Position numbers and translations under genes: made by a program | The notes under the pieces: generated by a model | The model's input: the letters and a program-made list of their open reading frames with translations, nothing else | What the model was told of the DNA's origin: nothing | The model's database searches: none | Assembly: GCF_026342035.1 (NCBI RefSeq) | Contig: NZ_JAPENM010000001.1 | Span: 434,001-498,000, forward strand | DNA: 64,000 bases | Reading direction: 5' to 3' | From: Aldersonia sp. NBC_00410 | Lineage (GTDB): Bacteria; Actinomycetota; Actinomycetes; Mycobacteriales; Mycobacteriaceae | Part shown: positions 1 through 8,395 of the stretch, one piece after another | How positions within the stretch are numbered: position 1 is the first letter of the stretch | Layout: each line of letters begins with the position of its first letter

Positions 1-1
1 T

Positions 2-253
2 TTCACCGAGACGTTCAAGTCCAAAACCCGCGACGAGTGGGCGGCCATCTTCGAAGGCACCGACGCGTGCACGTCGCCCATCCTCACCTTCGCCGAGGCC
101 CCGCAGAATGCGCACGTCGCGGCCCGTGGCGCACTGATCGAGTTGGACGGCGTCACCCAGCACGCCCCGGCGCCGCGCTTCTCGCGCACGCCGAACGGCA
201 CCCCGACCGCACCCCCGCGCGTCGCGACGCCGATCGACACCGTCTGGAACTGA
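2..253 (+). CDS. CaiB/BaiF family CoA-transferase (alpha-methylacyl-CoA racemase-like), C-terminal fragment
   Basis: The left edge cuts this gene, and only the last 83 residues are visible. The fragment opens with a KTRDEWAAIFEGTDAC stretch and ends with a GVTQHAPAPRFSRTP stretch followed by IDTVWN and TGA. Both blocks are typical of the C-terminus of class III CoA-transferases of the alpha-methylacyl-CoA racemase type, which act on 2-methyl-branched acyl-CoA in lipid or sterol side-chain breakdown. The acidic active-site residue lies in the missing part, so racemase and CoA-transferase cannot be told apart here. The gene is convergent with the MocR regulator, with 28 bases between the stops. 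Family assignment is fairly sure; substrate is inference. Confidence 0.8.
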   Translation, partial: FTETFKSKTRDEWAAIFEGTDACTSPILTFAEAPQNAHVAARGALIELDGVTQHAPAPRFSRTPNGTPTAPPRVATPIDTVWN

Positions 254-281
254 CGCCAACCACGCCGTCTGGAACTAGGCG

Positions 282-1745
282 CTAGACCACCAGCGACGGC
301 GGACTCGCCGCCGCTGGTGTTCGCGGCGCCACCACTTGGTATGCCGCGGCGATCCCGCTCACCGCGAGGCGAAGATCGGCCTCGGGTTGGGCGTACGGCA
401 GCCGGATGAACCGCTCGAACGCGCCCTCGACGCCGAACTTCGGGCCTGCCGCGAGCACGACACCGAAGTTCGGTGCGGTGGCGGCGAGCGCGCTCGATAT
501 CGGGGCAGGCAGCCGCACCCACAGTGACAGCCCACCGGGCCCGGGCGCGACGTGCCAATCCGGGAGCATCTCGGCGAGCGCGTCGAGCAACACGGCACGG
601 CGGCTGCGCAACAGCTCGCGGCGCTGCTCCAGCACCGGTTCCGGTTCGACGAGCAAATGCGCGGCGGCGAGCTGATCCATCACCGGCGTGCCGAGATCGA
701 TCGATGCGCGGCTGCCGAGCAACCGGTTGATGAGCGAGGGGTTCGCGCGAATCCAGCCGACCCGCAGGCCGCCCCAGAATGACTTCGACATCGAGCCGAC
801 CGACACCACCTCCGGCCCGCGCGCGAACGACGCCACCGGCACCGGAGCGGACTCGTCGAGCCCGAGATCGACCATGGACTCGTCCACCACCACGGTCATT
901 CGGGTATCCCGCGCGATAGCGGCGAGTTCGGCGCGGCCCGCCACGCCGAGACACAGCCCGGTCGGGTTCTGGAAGTCAGGCACCAGGTAAGCCAGTGTTG
1001 CTGCGGTTTGCCTTGCCGCACTGCGGATTCCGTCCAGATCCCAGCCGTCACGTTCGGGCCGCATGGGAACCGGGACGGCGCGCGCGCCGACATCACGGAC
1101 GGCCTGAATGGCGTTCGGGTAGCTCGGGTGCTCGATCAGAACCCGTTCGCCGGGGGCGGTGAACAGGGTAAACAGCAGTCGCAACGCGTGCTGTGCCCCG
1201 AGGGTGACGAGAATCTGCGTCGGATCGGTCGACACGCCACGCTCCGTGTAGCGCGCGGCAATCGCCTCGCGCAGTAGCGGAATTCCGAGCGGATCCATTC
1301 CGTGCGTCGGCAGGTAGGACGGAAGTTGTTCCAGTGCAGCCGAATACGCGCCTTGAACCTCGGGCGGCGCGGGCAGCGCGGCGTACGACAGATCGACAAG
1401 GGGGCGATCGGGTGCGTCGAGCGAGGCCGTGATCCCCATACTCGGCGCCTTCGCCGACGGCGGCAGCGCAACCACGCCGCGGGCACCCTGCCTGCTGATC
1501 AGGTAGCCCTTCTCCCGCAGCAGCGTGTAGCAGGATGTGACGGTGGTGCGGCTGACGTCGAGCGTCGCGGACAGGTCGCGTTCGCTCGGCAGCGCGGCAC
1601 CGAGTGGGACTCGGCCGTCGTGGATCAGCATCCGGATGCTCTCCGCCAGGGCGACGTAGGCGGGTCGCGCGGACCGTCCGCTGTCCGCACGCCACACTCC
1701 GAGGTCGCGAACCAACGAGGACGCGCCAATCACCCGAGCAGCCAT
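282..1745 (-). CDS. MocR-type transcriptional regulator (GntR winged helix fused to class I aminotransferase domain)
   Basis: The 487-residue product has an N-terminal GntR winged helix (roughly residues 30-100, with LPSERDLSATLDVSRTTV as the recognition-helix region). A fold-type I aminotransferase domain of about 370 residues follows. The PLP lysine is expected in the SMSKSFWGGLRVGW stretch. MocR proteins sense PLP or amino compounds and regulate vitamin B6, GABA or transport genes, often divergently encoded ones. I chose the ATG at 1745 because upstream in-frame residues lack domain character and would run across the divergent promoter. The divergent neighbour is a small membrane protein rather than a pdx gene, so the regulon is unknown. 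A 20-base palindrome just upstream is a candidate operator. Confidence 0.9.
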   Translation of the reverse strand: MAARVIGASSLVRDLGVWRADSGRSARPAYVALAESIRMLIHDGRVPLGAALPSERDLSATLDVSRTTVTSCYTLLREKGYLISRQGARGVVALPPSAKAPSMGITASLDAPDRPLVDLSYAALPAPPEVQGAYSAALEQLPSYLPTHGMDPLGIPLLREAIAARYTERGVSTDPTQILVTLGAQHALRLLFTLFTAPGERVLIEHPSYPNAIQAVRDVGARAVPVPMRPERDGWDLDGIRSAARQTAATLAYLVPDFQNPTGLCLGVAGRAELAAIARDTRMTVVVDESMVDLGLDESAPVPVASFARGPEVVSVGSMSKSFWGGLRVGWIRANPSLINRLLGSRASIDLGTPVMDQLAAAHLLVEPEPVLEQRRELLRSRRAVLLDALAEMLPDWHVAPGPGGLSLWVRLPAPISSALAATAPNFGVVLAAGPKFGVEGAFERFIRLPYAQPEADLRLAVSGIAAAYQVVAPRTPAAASPPSLVV

Positions 1746-1748
1746 AAG

Positions 1749-1768
1749 GCCAGTATTCCGCAACTGGC
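1749..1768. promoter_or_regulatory. Palindrome between divergent MocR and small membrane protein genes, candidate operator
   Basis: Perfect 6-base arms (GCCAGT and ACTGGC) are separated by 8 bases. The site lies 4 bases upstream of the MocR start and 38 bases upstream of the divergent gene. A TATACAT hexamer-like element at 1769-1775 could be the -10 box for the rightward gene, with transcription starting near 1782. MocR regulators commonly bind in such shared regions and autoregulate. Binding here is inference. Confidence 0.4.
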
Positions 1769-1805
1769 TATACATTCCAAGTCCAGATTTCGGCACCATG
1801 GGTTC

Positions 1806-2030
1806 ATGACCGCAATCGCCACACTGCTCGCAGTGGCGCTGTTCGCCGCCGCGATCTACCACTACGCTCCCCGCACATCGGAGCGGAACCTCTTCCACCT
1901 GGACCAGTTCCGCCCCGCCGCACCGCTCGCCGGGCTTCTCCCGGTCGACCACGACCAGCAGCGCCTCTACAGCGATCTGGCCGCGGTGCACGCCCATAAG
2001 CCGGAGGACGAGTCCGAACGCGCCGCCTGA
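1806..2030 (+). CDS. Small membrane-anchored protein of unknown function
   Basis: The 74-residue product starts with one hydrophobic segment (residues 3-20, TAIATLLAVALFAAAIYHY). A charged, proline-containing soluble tail rich in D, E, R and H follows. I do not recognise the family. A plausible -10 element lies at 1769-1775 and the ATG is 60 bases upstream of the MocR start. No clear Shine-Dalgarno sequence is visible. It diverges from the MocR regulator, so it may be that regulator's target. Shortness and the weak ribosome site leave some doubt that it is translated. Confidence 0.5.
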   Translation: MTAIATLLAVALFAAAIYHYAPRTSERNLFHLDQFRPAAPLAGLLPVDHDQQRLYSDLAAVHAHKPEDESERAA

Positions 2031-2035
2031 CCAGT

Positions 2036-2053
2036 CCAGTTGGCGACAACTGG
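2036..2053. terminator. Short hairpin after the small membrane gene
   Basis: Perfect 7-base arms (CCAGTTG and CAACTGG) flank a 4-base loop, starting 6 bases after the stop codon. There is no T-run, so it may be only a weak terminator. The CCAGTTG core also occurs in the repeat cluster that follows, so it may belong to that repeat family instead. Confidence 0.35.
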
Positions 2054-2080
2054 CCTGCTTGCCTTGTCGCCGCCCCGTCC

Positions 2081-2176
2081 GCGTTGATCACGAACAGATG
2101 GCCCCAATTTCCGGCGTCTCGGGGGCCAGTTGCTCGTGATCAACGCGGGGTGGGGGCCGGTTGCTCGTGATCAACG
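2081..2176. repeat. Three-copy intergenic repeat with GTTGATCACGA core
   Basis: Copy A (2081-2105) reads GCGTTGATCACGAACAGATGG then CCCC. Copy B (2121-2147) is its inverted near-copy and could pair with A across a 15-base loop. Copy C (2152-2176) repeats B directly. The core is about 23 bases, a TGATCA palindrome joined to a GGCCAGTTG-type end. It fills the space between two unrelated genes and reaches into the region upstream of ogt, which argues against an ogt start at 2161. It resembles a dispersed extragenic repeat family. No function is evident. Confidence 0.7.
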
Positions 2177-2232
2177 TGGGGAGCCGGGCCCGCAGCGCGG
2201 GCCGTGTCGGTGCCTCCCGGCACACTGAGCGG

Positions 2233-2760
2233 GTGCTGGCCTACACGCTGTTCGACACCGCGATCGGATGCTGCGGTATCGGCTGGCGCGGGCAGCGGGT
2301 CACCCGCCTACAGCTGCCCGAAGCCGACGCCGAGACCACGCGCATCCGATTGGCCCGCGGCGGCGCCGTCGAGGGCGTGCCGCCCGAAGCCGTCCGAGCG
2401 GTACGCGACGGCATCCGCGCACATCTCGACGGCGACCTCGACGACCTGCGCTGGGTCGATCTCGACCTCGCCGGTGTCTCCGAGTTCGATGCCAAGGTGT
2501 ACGCCATCACCCGCGCGATCGATCCCGGCCACACGCTGCGCTACGGCGACGTCGCCCTACGGATGCGCGCGCCCGGTGCCGCACAGGCGGTCGGGCAGGC
2601 ACTCGGCCGCAATCCCATCCCGCTGATCGTGCCGTGCCACCGCGTGCTCGCCTCCGGCGCGAACCCCGGTGGGTTCTCCGCGTTCGGTGGCGCGGTCACC
2701 AAAGCGACATTGCTCGCGATCGAGCGAGCGCCGGGATTCGGGGAGCCCGTCCTGTTCTAA
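2233..2760 (+). CDS. ogt: Methylated-DNA--[protein]-cysteine S-methyltransferase (Ogt type)
   Basis: It directly reverses O6-alkylguanine damage by moving the alkyl group to its own cysteine. The active-site block IPLIVPCHRVLASG is intact, with Cys in PCHRV. The downstream glycine-rich GGFSAFGG turn is also typical of Ogt/AGT proteins. An N-terminal RNase H-like region precedes it. I chose the GTG at 2233 (175 residues) because the longer reading from TTG 2161 starts inside repeat copy C and adds a non-conserved Arg/Ser-rich leader. The gene is convergent with the first LAL regulator, 7 bases away. Function is confident; the start is less so. Confidence 0.88.
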   Translation: MLAYTLFDTAIGCCGIGWRGQRVTRLQLPEADAETTRIRLARGGAVEGVPPEAVRAVRDGIRAHLDGDLDDLRWVDLDLAGVSEFDAKVYAITRAIDPGHTLRYGDVALRMRAPGAAQAVGQALGRNPIPLIVPCHRVLASGANPGGFSAFGGAVTKATLLAIERAPGFGEPVLF

Positions 2761-2767
2761 GTGCCGC

Positions 2768-5416
2768 CTACCCGGCCCAGCCGGGCGCCTTCGTCTCCCC
2801 CGACTTCGTCAGCGCCGCGAGCGCATCGCGGTCGGTGACGTCGAGTTTCGCGCACGCCCGATAGAGATGGCCCTCGACGGTGCGGACCGAGACGAAGATA
2901 CGTTCGGCGATCTGCTTGTTCGTCAATCCGGCGGCAACCAGGTTGGCGATCTCGCGTTCCCGGGCAGTCAGCGGCAACGGCTGCGCCGACACCCGCAGGG
3001 CCGGTGTCATCGCTCCGCCGCATTCGGCGGCGTTACGGTTCGCGGCCGCGGCGGCCTCTGCGGTGGCCCGCTTGTTGCCTGCCCGCTCGTGCGCGCTCGC
3101 CGCCTGCGCCGACGCGTCGGCGGACGAAAGCAGCGCGCCGATCTGTTCGTATTCGGCAGCTGCAGCGTCCAATTCCGCACCATTGTCCGCGGCCACCGCG
3201 GCCGCGTGCCGGGCATGCACGCCGATCAGCCTGCCGCTGAGCTGCGCGGCCAACTCGCCGAGCCGCTCGGCCACGGTGCGGTCCCCGAACCTGGCCGCGG
3301 TGTGCAGCGCATCCGCCTCGACCGCGAACTGATGCGCCCCGGCCGCCGAATCACCTGCAGCACGGGCGATCTCGATGCCCCGGGCGACGGAACCCTCGGC
3401 CGCGCGCAACCATGCCTCGGCGAGCTCGAGCTGGGACGCGGTGACCGCGAGGTGCGGACCGAAGCGCTGCTGCGCCTCGGCGAGGTTGCGCGCCGCGTCC
3501 TCGGACCGGCCGAGCGCCGCGTATGCCTGCACGAGCTCGGTTCGGGCCGGATAGCTCCACGTCGCCGCAGCGTCGGATGCGGTTGCGGCGAGCGCCTGCT
3601 CGATCCGTGTTGCCGCGTCCAGGCACCGACCCGAAGCCAGATCCACCGTGGCGAGCAAGAAATTCGCCATCGCCCACGCGAGATACTGCCCGGTAGAGGA
3701 GAATTCCAGTCCCCGCTCGGCGTGGGCTCGCGCAGTCCCGAGGTCACCGCAGAACGTCAACGAGAGGATCTCGCCGCGCGCCGCAGTGAAGCGCAGGAGA
3801 CCGTCGGCCTGTTGCTCGTGCCGATGGAACCGTTCCGCGATCGGCGCGACCTCGGTGCAGCGGCCCATCAGGGCCAGCGACCACATCGCCCCGAACGATG
3901 CCCACTCGACTGCGTTGGGCAGCGCCTCCTCGTTCGCGAGCACGGCCTGCGCCTCGCTCAGCGCGTCGTCCAAGCGGTTCTCGAAAGCCGCACATGCGGA
4001 TCCGAGCCCGGCCACGACTTCCGCGAGCGCCGGATGCGTCACGCGGGCACGGACCATCGCGAGAACCTGGTCGGCACGTTCGGCATCGCCCTTGGACCAG
4101 AACAGATTTGCCACCCGGGCGAGACCCCAGCGAACCAGTTGCACCTGATCCAGCGAATCGGGATCGAATTCGGCGAGAATCCGCTCCGCCTCGTCCGGCT
4201 GCCCCTGCCACAGCAGCGTCCGGGCGAGCACTTCGGCCGCCTCGAGCCCACCGCCGCGCTCTATCGCAGCGCGCGAAAGTCGCTCACCGAGCGGATGATC
4301 CGCGAGCAGCGTCGCGTCCTCGGCCGCCATCGCGAACAACTCCGCGTCGGCCTGCTGGTCGCTCTCGAGTGCCAACTCCGCCAACCGAATTCGGTCCGAT
4401 GCCGTCTCGAGCGGACGGGTGCGCAACGCACCGACCAACTGGCCGCGCAAGCGCCGCGACGATGCCAGACCGAGCCGGCGCCGGATGACCTCGCCGAAAA
4501 GCGGATGCGTGAACTGCACATTCAACGAGCCGCCCTGCGGCACGATCTTCACCAGCCCACGTGTCTCGGCGTCTTCCACTGCCTCCTCGCCGGCGAGTTC
4601 GCACAGCACGTCCAGGTCGAGCGGTTCGCAGAAGGTCAGCAGCTTGAGCACTTGCAGGATCTCGTTCGGCAGCTGGTCGACCCGGCTTTCGAGCAACGCA
4701 GCGAGCTCGGAGGTGATCTCGGTGCGGCCGCGCAACTGCCAGATCCCACGCACCTGCCGCAACGCACCGGACTCCAGCGCGGCCTCGACGAGGTGGTGCA
4801 GGAAAAGCGCGTTGCCGCCGGAGGATTCCCACATCAGATCCGCCGACAGTCCCTCGAGCTTGCCGCCGAGCACCTTTTCGACAAACCCGATGCTCTGCTT
4901 CTTGCTGAACGGCGCCAGATCGAGACGGATGAGGTGCCCGTCCTTCCAGAGCGAAGTGACCGCATCGGGCACCGATTCCCCGCTGCGCACGGTGGCGACG
5001 ATCCGCACTGCGCGGTCGATGGCCAGTTGATGCAGCAGCGTCGCGGACAGTTGGTCGAGCAAATGGGCATCGTCGACGCCGATCACGGAGTGTTCACCGC
5101 TGAGCAGCGACTCCCGTGCGGCGGACATGAACGTGACCGGATCACGTGAGGTGGAGGAACTGACCAGGTGCGCAAAGACGCCCAACGGAATGCTGCGCGC
5201 CGACTCGGTACCGGCGACCCAGCGCACGGTTGAGCCCAACGACCGCGTCGCATTGCGAGCGAGCGTTGTCTTGCCCACGCCGGCATCGCCGGTGAGGATT
5301 ACGCCGCACCTGTCCGCTCGCGTCGACAACGCCGTTCGGATCACGTCGAATTCAGTGCGTCGCTCGACCAAAGGCCAACTGAGCGCCATGGCTTCAGATT
5401 CTAGAGTCACTGGCAT
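2768..5416 (-). CDS. LuxR-family LAL-type transcriptional regulator with AAA/NACHT-like ATPase domain
   Basis: This 882-residue regulator has a Walker A motif GDAGVGKTT at residues 43-51 and a Walker B-type HSVIGVDDAHLLD near residue 115. A long alpha-helical, TPR-like middle follows. A C-terminal LuxR helix-turn-helix of about 60 residues begins at LTAREREIANLVAAGLTNKQ. That is the MalT/LAL layout, in which ligand and ATP binding in the N-terminal part control DNA binding. An AGGA lies about 10 bases before ATG 5416; a second ATG at 5389 is possible. It is a close paralogue of the next gene (5639-8227), in the same direction. No biosynthetic cluster adjoins it, so the target genes are unknown. 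Confidence 0.9.
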   Translation of the reverse strand: MPVTLESEAMALSWPLVERRTEFDVIRTALSTRADRCGVILTGDAGVGKTTLARNATRSLGSTVRWVAGTESARSIPLGVFAHLVSSSTSRDPVTFMSAARESLLSGEHSVIGVDDAHLLDQLSATLLHQLAIDRAVRIVATVRSGESVPDAVTSLWKDGHLIRLDLAPFSKKQSIGFVEKVLGGKLEGLSADLMWESSGGNALFLHHLVEAALESGALRQVRGIWQLRGRTEITSELAALLESRVDQLPNEILQVLKLLTFCEPLDLDVLCELAGEEAVEDAETRGLVKIVPQGGSLNVQFTHPLFGEVIRRRLGLASSRRLRGQLVGALRTRPLETASDRIRLAELALESDQQADAELFAMAAEDATLLADHPLGERLSRAAIERGGGLEAAEVLARTLLWQGQPDEAERILAEFDPDSLDQVQLVRWGLARVANLFWSKGDAERADQVLAMVRARVTHPALAEVVAGLGSACAAFENRLDDALSEAQAVLANEEALPNAVEWASFGAMWSLALMGRCTEVAPIAERFHRHEQQADGLLRFTAARGEILSLTFCGDLGTARAHAERGLEFSSTGQYLAWAMANFLLATVDLASGRCLDAATRIEQALAATASDAAATWSYPARTELVQAYAALGRSEDAARNLAEAQQRFGPHLAVTASQLELAEAWLRAAEGSVARGIEIARAAGDSAAGAHQFAVEADALHTAARFGDRTVAERLGELAAQLSGRLIGVHARHAAAVAADNGAELDAAAAEYEQIGALLSSADASAQAASAHERAGNKRATAEAAAAANRNAAECGGAMTPALRVSAQPLPLTAREREIANLVAAGLTNKQIAERIFVSVRTVEGHLYRACAKLDVTDRDALAALTKSGETKAPGWAG

Positions 5417-5638
5417 CCGAATTCATTCCTATAGTCGGCCGCGCGGCACGCGGAACCTTCGGATCAGGCGTCGGTGCCCGATCGCCTTGCCTGCAGAACC
5501 GGCTCAGGTTCCGCTCCCGAGTGGGTCGTCGGCCGGTTCAGGACTCAATCATCGCCCCGCGAAACGGTCTCGGCGCGAGTAGTCGACTACTCGAATGCGC
5601 GTAATCCGGTGCTTTCCGCGCCCCCTACGGGCCCGGCG

Positions 5639-8227
5639 CTAGCCTGCGCTCTGGACGGCCTTCGCGAGACCATCCCGGTCCGGGACGTCGAGCTTGGTGC
5701 AGGCCCGATAGATGTGCCCCTCGACGGTGCGCACCGAGACGACGAGCCGCTCCGCGATTTTCTTGTTGGACAACCCCTGCGCCACCATCGAGGCAATCTC
5801 GCGCTCGCGCCCGGTCAGCGGCAGCGGATGTGCCTCGGCGCGCAGCGCGGGCGTGCGGGCGTCGTCGCACTGCTCCGCGAGCCGGAAAGCCAGACCGGAC
5901 ACTTTGGTCTTGTCTCTGCGCTCGTGCACCCGCTCGTAGGCGGCCGCCGCCTGCGCAGCGGCATCGGCGGCGAACAGCAGGGCGCCGAGTCCCTCCCAGC
6001 GCGCCGCGACCGCAGCCAGCGCGGCGCCGTCCTGCTCCGCGACCCCGGCAGCGTGCGCCGCCTGCACCTGCACCGTTTCACCGTCGATCGCGGTCGCGAG
6101 TTCGGCCAACCGTTCGGCCACCGTACGGTCGCCGAACCGGGCGGCGGTAAACAGCGCGTCGGCCTGGACGGCGAACCGGGACGCAACACCGGCCGCCTCG
6201 GCCGCGACGTGCATGTGCGCGATCGCCGCGGTCGTTTCGCCGCGCGCCGCCGCAAGCCAGCCGCGCGCCTGTTCGAGCTCCGCGCTGAACAACACCCGGA
6301 TTCCGCCGACGAGCCGCTCGACCCGCTCGATCGCCTCCTCGGCGGCGGGCACATCACCGAGCGCAGCACACGTCATGCAGAGGAAGCTCGACGCGAGAAA
6401 CTCCCACACATAGCCAACGCCACGCAGCGCGGCGATCGCCTGGGTGAACTCGATCTGTGCCGCACGCAGCCGGCCGCGCTGCAGCAGCACCAGGCCGAGC
6501 AGGACGCCGGCCTTCGCCCGCGCGGGTTGCTGCCCGACTGCGAAGTCCAGGTATCGGCGTGCAGCGTGCTCGGCGGCGTCGCACGGCCCGAGCGTGATGT
6601 AGAGCGGGACCTCGGCGAGGCCGAGATTGAACCGAAGCAGACCGGACGCGCCCTGAGTCGCGGCGATCAGCCCTTCCTCGACGAGCCCGCTCACCTCGTC
6701 GAGCCGACCCATCTGCCCGAGCGCCGATGCGGCCGTGAACGACGCCCAGCCGCGCGCCACCGGCATACTCCAGCCGGAGTCGAGCACCGCGCGCGCCGAG
6801 CGCAACGAATCCGCAAGCCGCCCACCGAATTGTGCCTGCAGCATTTCAACCAGGTCGACGGTGGCCGGGAACGTCAACCGGGTCCGGGCGTTATCGAGCA
6901 CATCGCTCGCCCGTGACGAATCGGCGAGACCCCAAAAGAGATTCGATGCCCGGACGGTCGCGAGGATGAGCAGCTCGATCTCGTTCATCGCCGCGGGATC
7001 GGCCTGCGCGAGCACCGTCTCGGCTTCGGCGGCCTTGCCCTGCCATGCGGCGGCCACGGCGAGCAGCAACTGCGCGGGCAGCCCACCTCCATCCAGCCAA
7101 GCGTGCCGCGCGAAGCGCTCGGCCACCCCAACATCACCCAGCGTCAACGCATCCGACGCGGACGCGGTGAGCGCCTCGATCGAGGGTGGATCATCGCTGC
7201 CGATCGCAAGGTCGACGATCCGGATCCGGTCGCTGACGTGATCCGTGGGCCGATGCGAAAGTTCTTGCACAAGTTCACTTCTGATCCGACGGGCATCGAG
7301 CACGCCGGTCGCGGACCGGACCACCTCGCCGTAGATCGGGTGGCTCGCCGTGACCGACAACCGGTTCGACGGACCACCGATCTGCACCATCCCCGCCCGC
7401 TCGGCCGCCTCGACTGCGCCGCGGCCGCGCAGTGCGACCACCAAGTCGAGATCGAGGCTGCCACCGAACGCGAGCGTCTCCATCACCCGCATGACCGGTT
7501 CGGGTAGCTGCTCGAGTCGCGCGGAGACCAGCGCGGACAATTCCCCGGTGATCACGGTTTCCCCGCGCAGCTGCCAGACACCGGCCTTCTCGCGCAGATG
7601 CCCGGCCTGCCGCGCCCCTTCCACGAGGTGGCGCAGGAACAGCGGGTTGCCGCCGGAGGTTTCGAAGATGCGGTCGATGCTCACCGTTTCGACCGGGCCG
7701 CCGAGCGCAGACTCGACCACGGCGGCGGTTTCCCCCCGGGTAAACGGGCTCAGGTCGATCCTGGCCAGCAGATCGTCCTTCCACAGCGCGCTGATCGCGT
7801 CCGGAATCTGTTGCCCGGTGCGAACGGTTACGACAAACGAGGCGGCGTGCTCGATCGCCAACTGATGGACCAACGTGGCCGACAACTCGTCGAGCATGTG
7901 CGCATCATCGACCCCGATGAGCACATCGCCACCGCCGCCGAGCAATTGCGCGCGGGCAGCCCGCAGCACGGTGTGCGGTTCGGCGGCGCCGGCGACATCG
8001 ACGAGATGAGTGAGCGCACCGAGCGGAATGCCGCGCGCGGTTTCGGTCCCGGCCACCCAACGCGCCCGCGCGCGAGCCGCCTGCACGGCGCTGCGCGCCA
8101 GCGTGGTCTTTCCGACACCGGGCCCACCGACGAGCACCACACCGGTATGGCGGTTGCGGGAACGAAGTTGGCCGGCAACCGTCTCGACGTGCCGCTGTCG
8201 CACTACGGTCGGCCACCCGGACGGCAT
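5639..8227 (-). CDS. LuxR-family LAL-type transcriptional regulator, tandem paralogue
   Basis: This is an 862-residue paralogue of the preceding regulator with the same order of domains. Walker A is GGPGVGKTT at residues 34-42, and a DVLIGVDDAHMLDEL block serves as Walker B. A helical repeat region follows, then a C-terminal LuxR helix beginning LTGREREIASMVAQGLSNKK. The two proteins share long blocks around the ATPase (RWVAGTE, ARxIPLG, LSATL-HQLAI) and the DNA-binding helix. This copy is probably transcribed first; 222 bases separate it from the second, which may therefore have its own promoter. The pair looks like a tandem duplication that has diverged in the sensor middle. Effector and regulon are unknown. 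Confidence 0.9.
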   Translation of the reverse strand: MPSGWPTVVRQRHVETVAGQLRSRNRHTGVVLVGGPGVGKTTLARSAVQAARARARWVAGTETARGIPLGALTHLVDVAGAAEPHTVLRAARAQLLGGGGDVLIGVDDAHMLDELSATLVHQLAIEHAASFVVTVRTGQQIPDAISALWKDDLLARIDLSPFTRGETAAVVESALGGPVETVSIDRIFETSGGNPLFLRHLVEGARQAGHLREKAGVWQLRGETVITGELSALVSARLEQLPEPVMRVMETLAFGGSLDLDLVVALRGRGAVEAAERAGMVQIGGPSNRLSVTASHPIYGEVVRSATGVLDARRIRSELVQELSHRPTDHVSDRIRIVDLAIGSDDPPSIEALTASASDALTLGDVGVAERFARHAWLDGGGLPAQLLLAVAAAWQGKAAEAETVLAQADPAAMNEIELLILATVRASNLFWGLADSSRASDVLDNARTRLTFPATVDLVEMLQAQFGGRLADSLRSARAVLDSGWSMPVARGWASFTAASALGQMGRLDEVSGLVEEGLIAATQGASGLLRFNLGLAEVPLYITLGPCDAAEHAARRYLDFAVGQQPARAKAGVLLGLVLLQRGRLRAAQIEFTQAIAALRGVGYVWEFLASSFLCMTCAALGDVPAAEEAIERVERLVGGIRVLFSAELEQARGWLAAARGETTAAIAHMHVAAEAAGVASRFAVQADALFTAARFGDRTVAERLAELATAIDGETVQVQAAHAAGVAEQDGAALAAVAARWEGLGALLFAADAAAQAAAAYERVHERRDKTKVSGLAFRLAEQCDDARTPALRAEAHPLPLTGREREIASMVAQGLSNKKIAERLVVSVRTVEGHIYRACTKLDVPDRDGLAKAVQSAG

Positions 8228-8395
8228 GCAGCGAGTCTATGGGCACAGCCCTGCACTATCCGCTGGATCGTCATGTGGAGCGCCGTGTCGTGCAAATGGA
8301 GTACTGCGTTACTCGTGCCGTTGGAGCGGAGCCCGCGAACTCTTAGGGGAAGCGGCGTGCCGTCGCTGCAGCGAGCCATCGAGATTGGAGGGGTC

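Noticed and set aside
1746-1997. A longer N-terminus for the MocR protein
   Set aside because: The extra in-frame residues are Arg/Gly-rich, not conserved in the family, and cross the divergent promoter and the 1806 gene.
2161-2232. An upstream start for ogt at TTG 2161
   Set aside because: It lies within the intergenic repeat copy C and adds 24 residues without family similarity.
2669-5149. An 826-codon open frame opposite the first LAL regulator
   Set aside because: The translation is Arg/Gln-rich without a recognisable domain and the opposite strand encodes a clear LuxR-type regulator.
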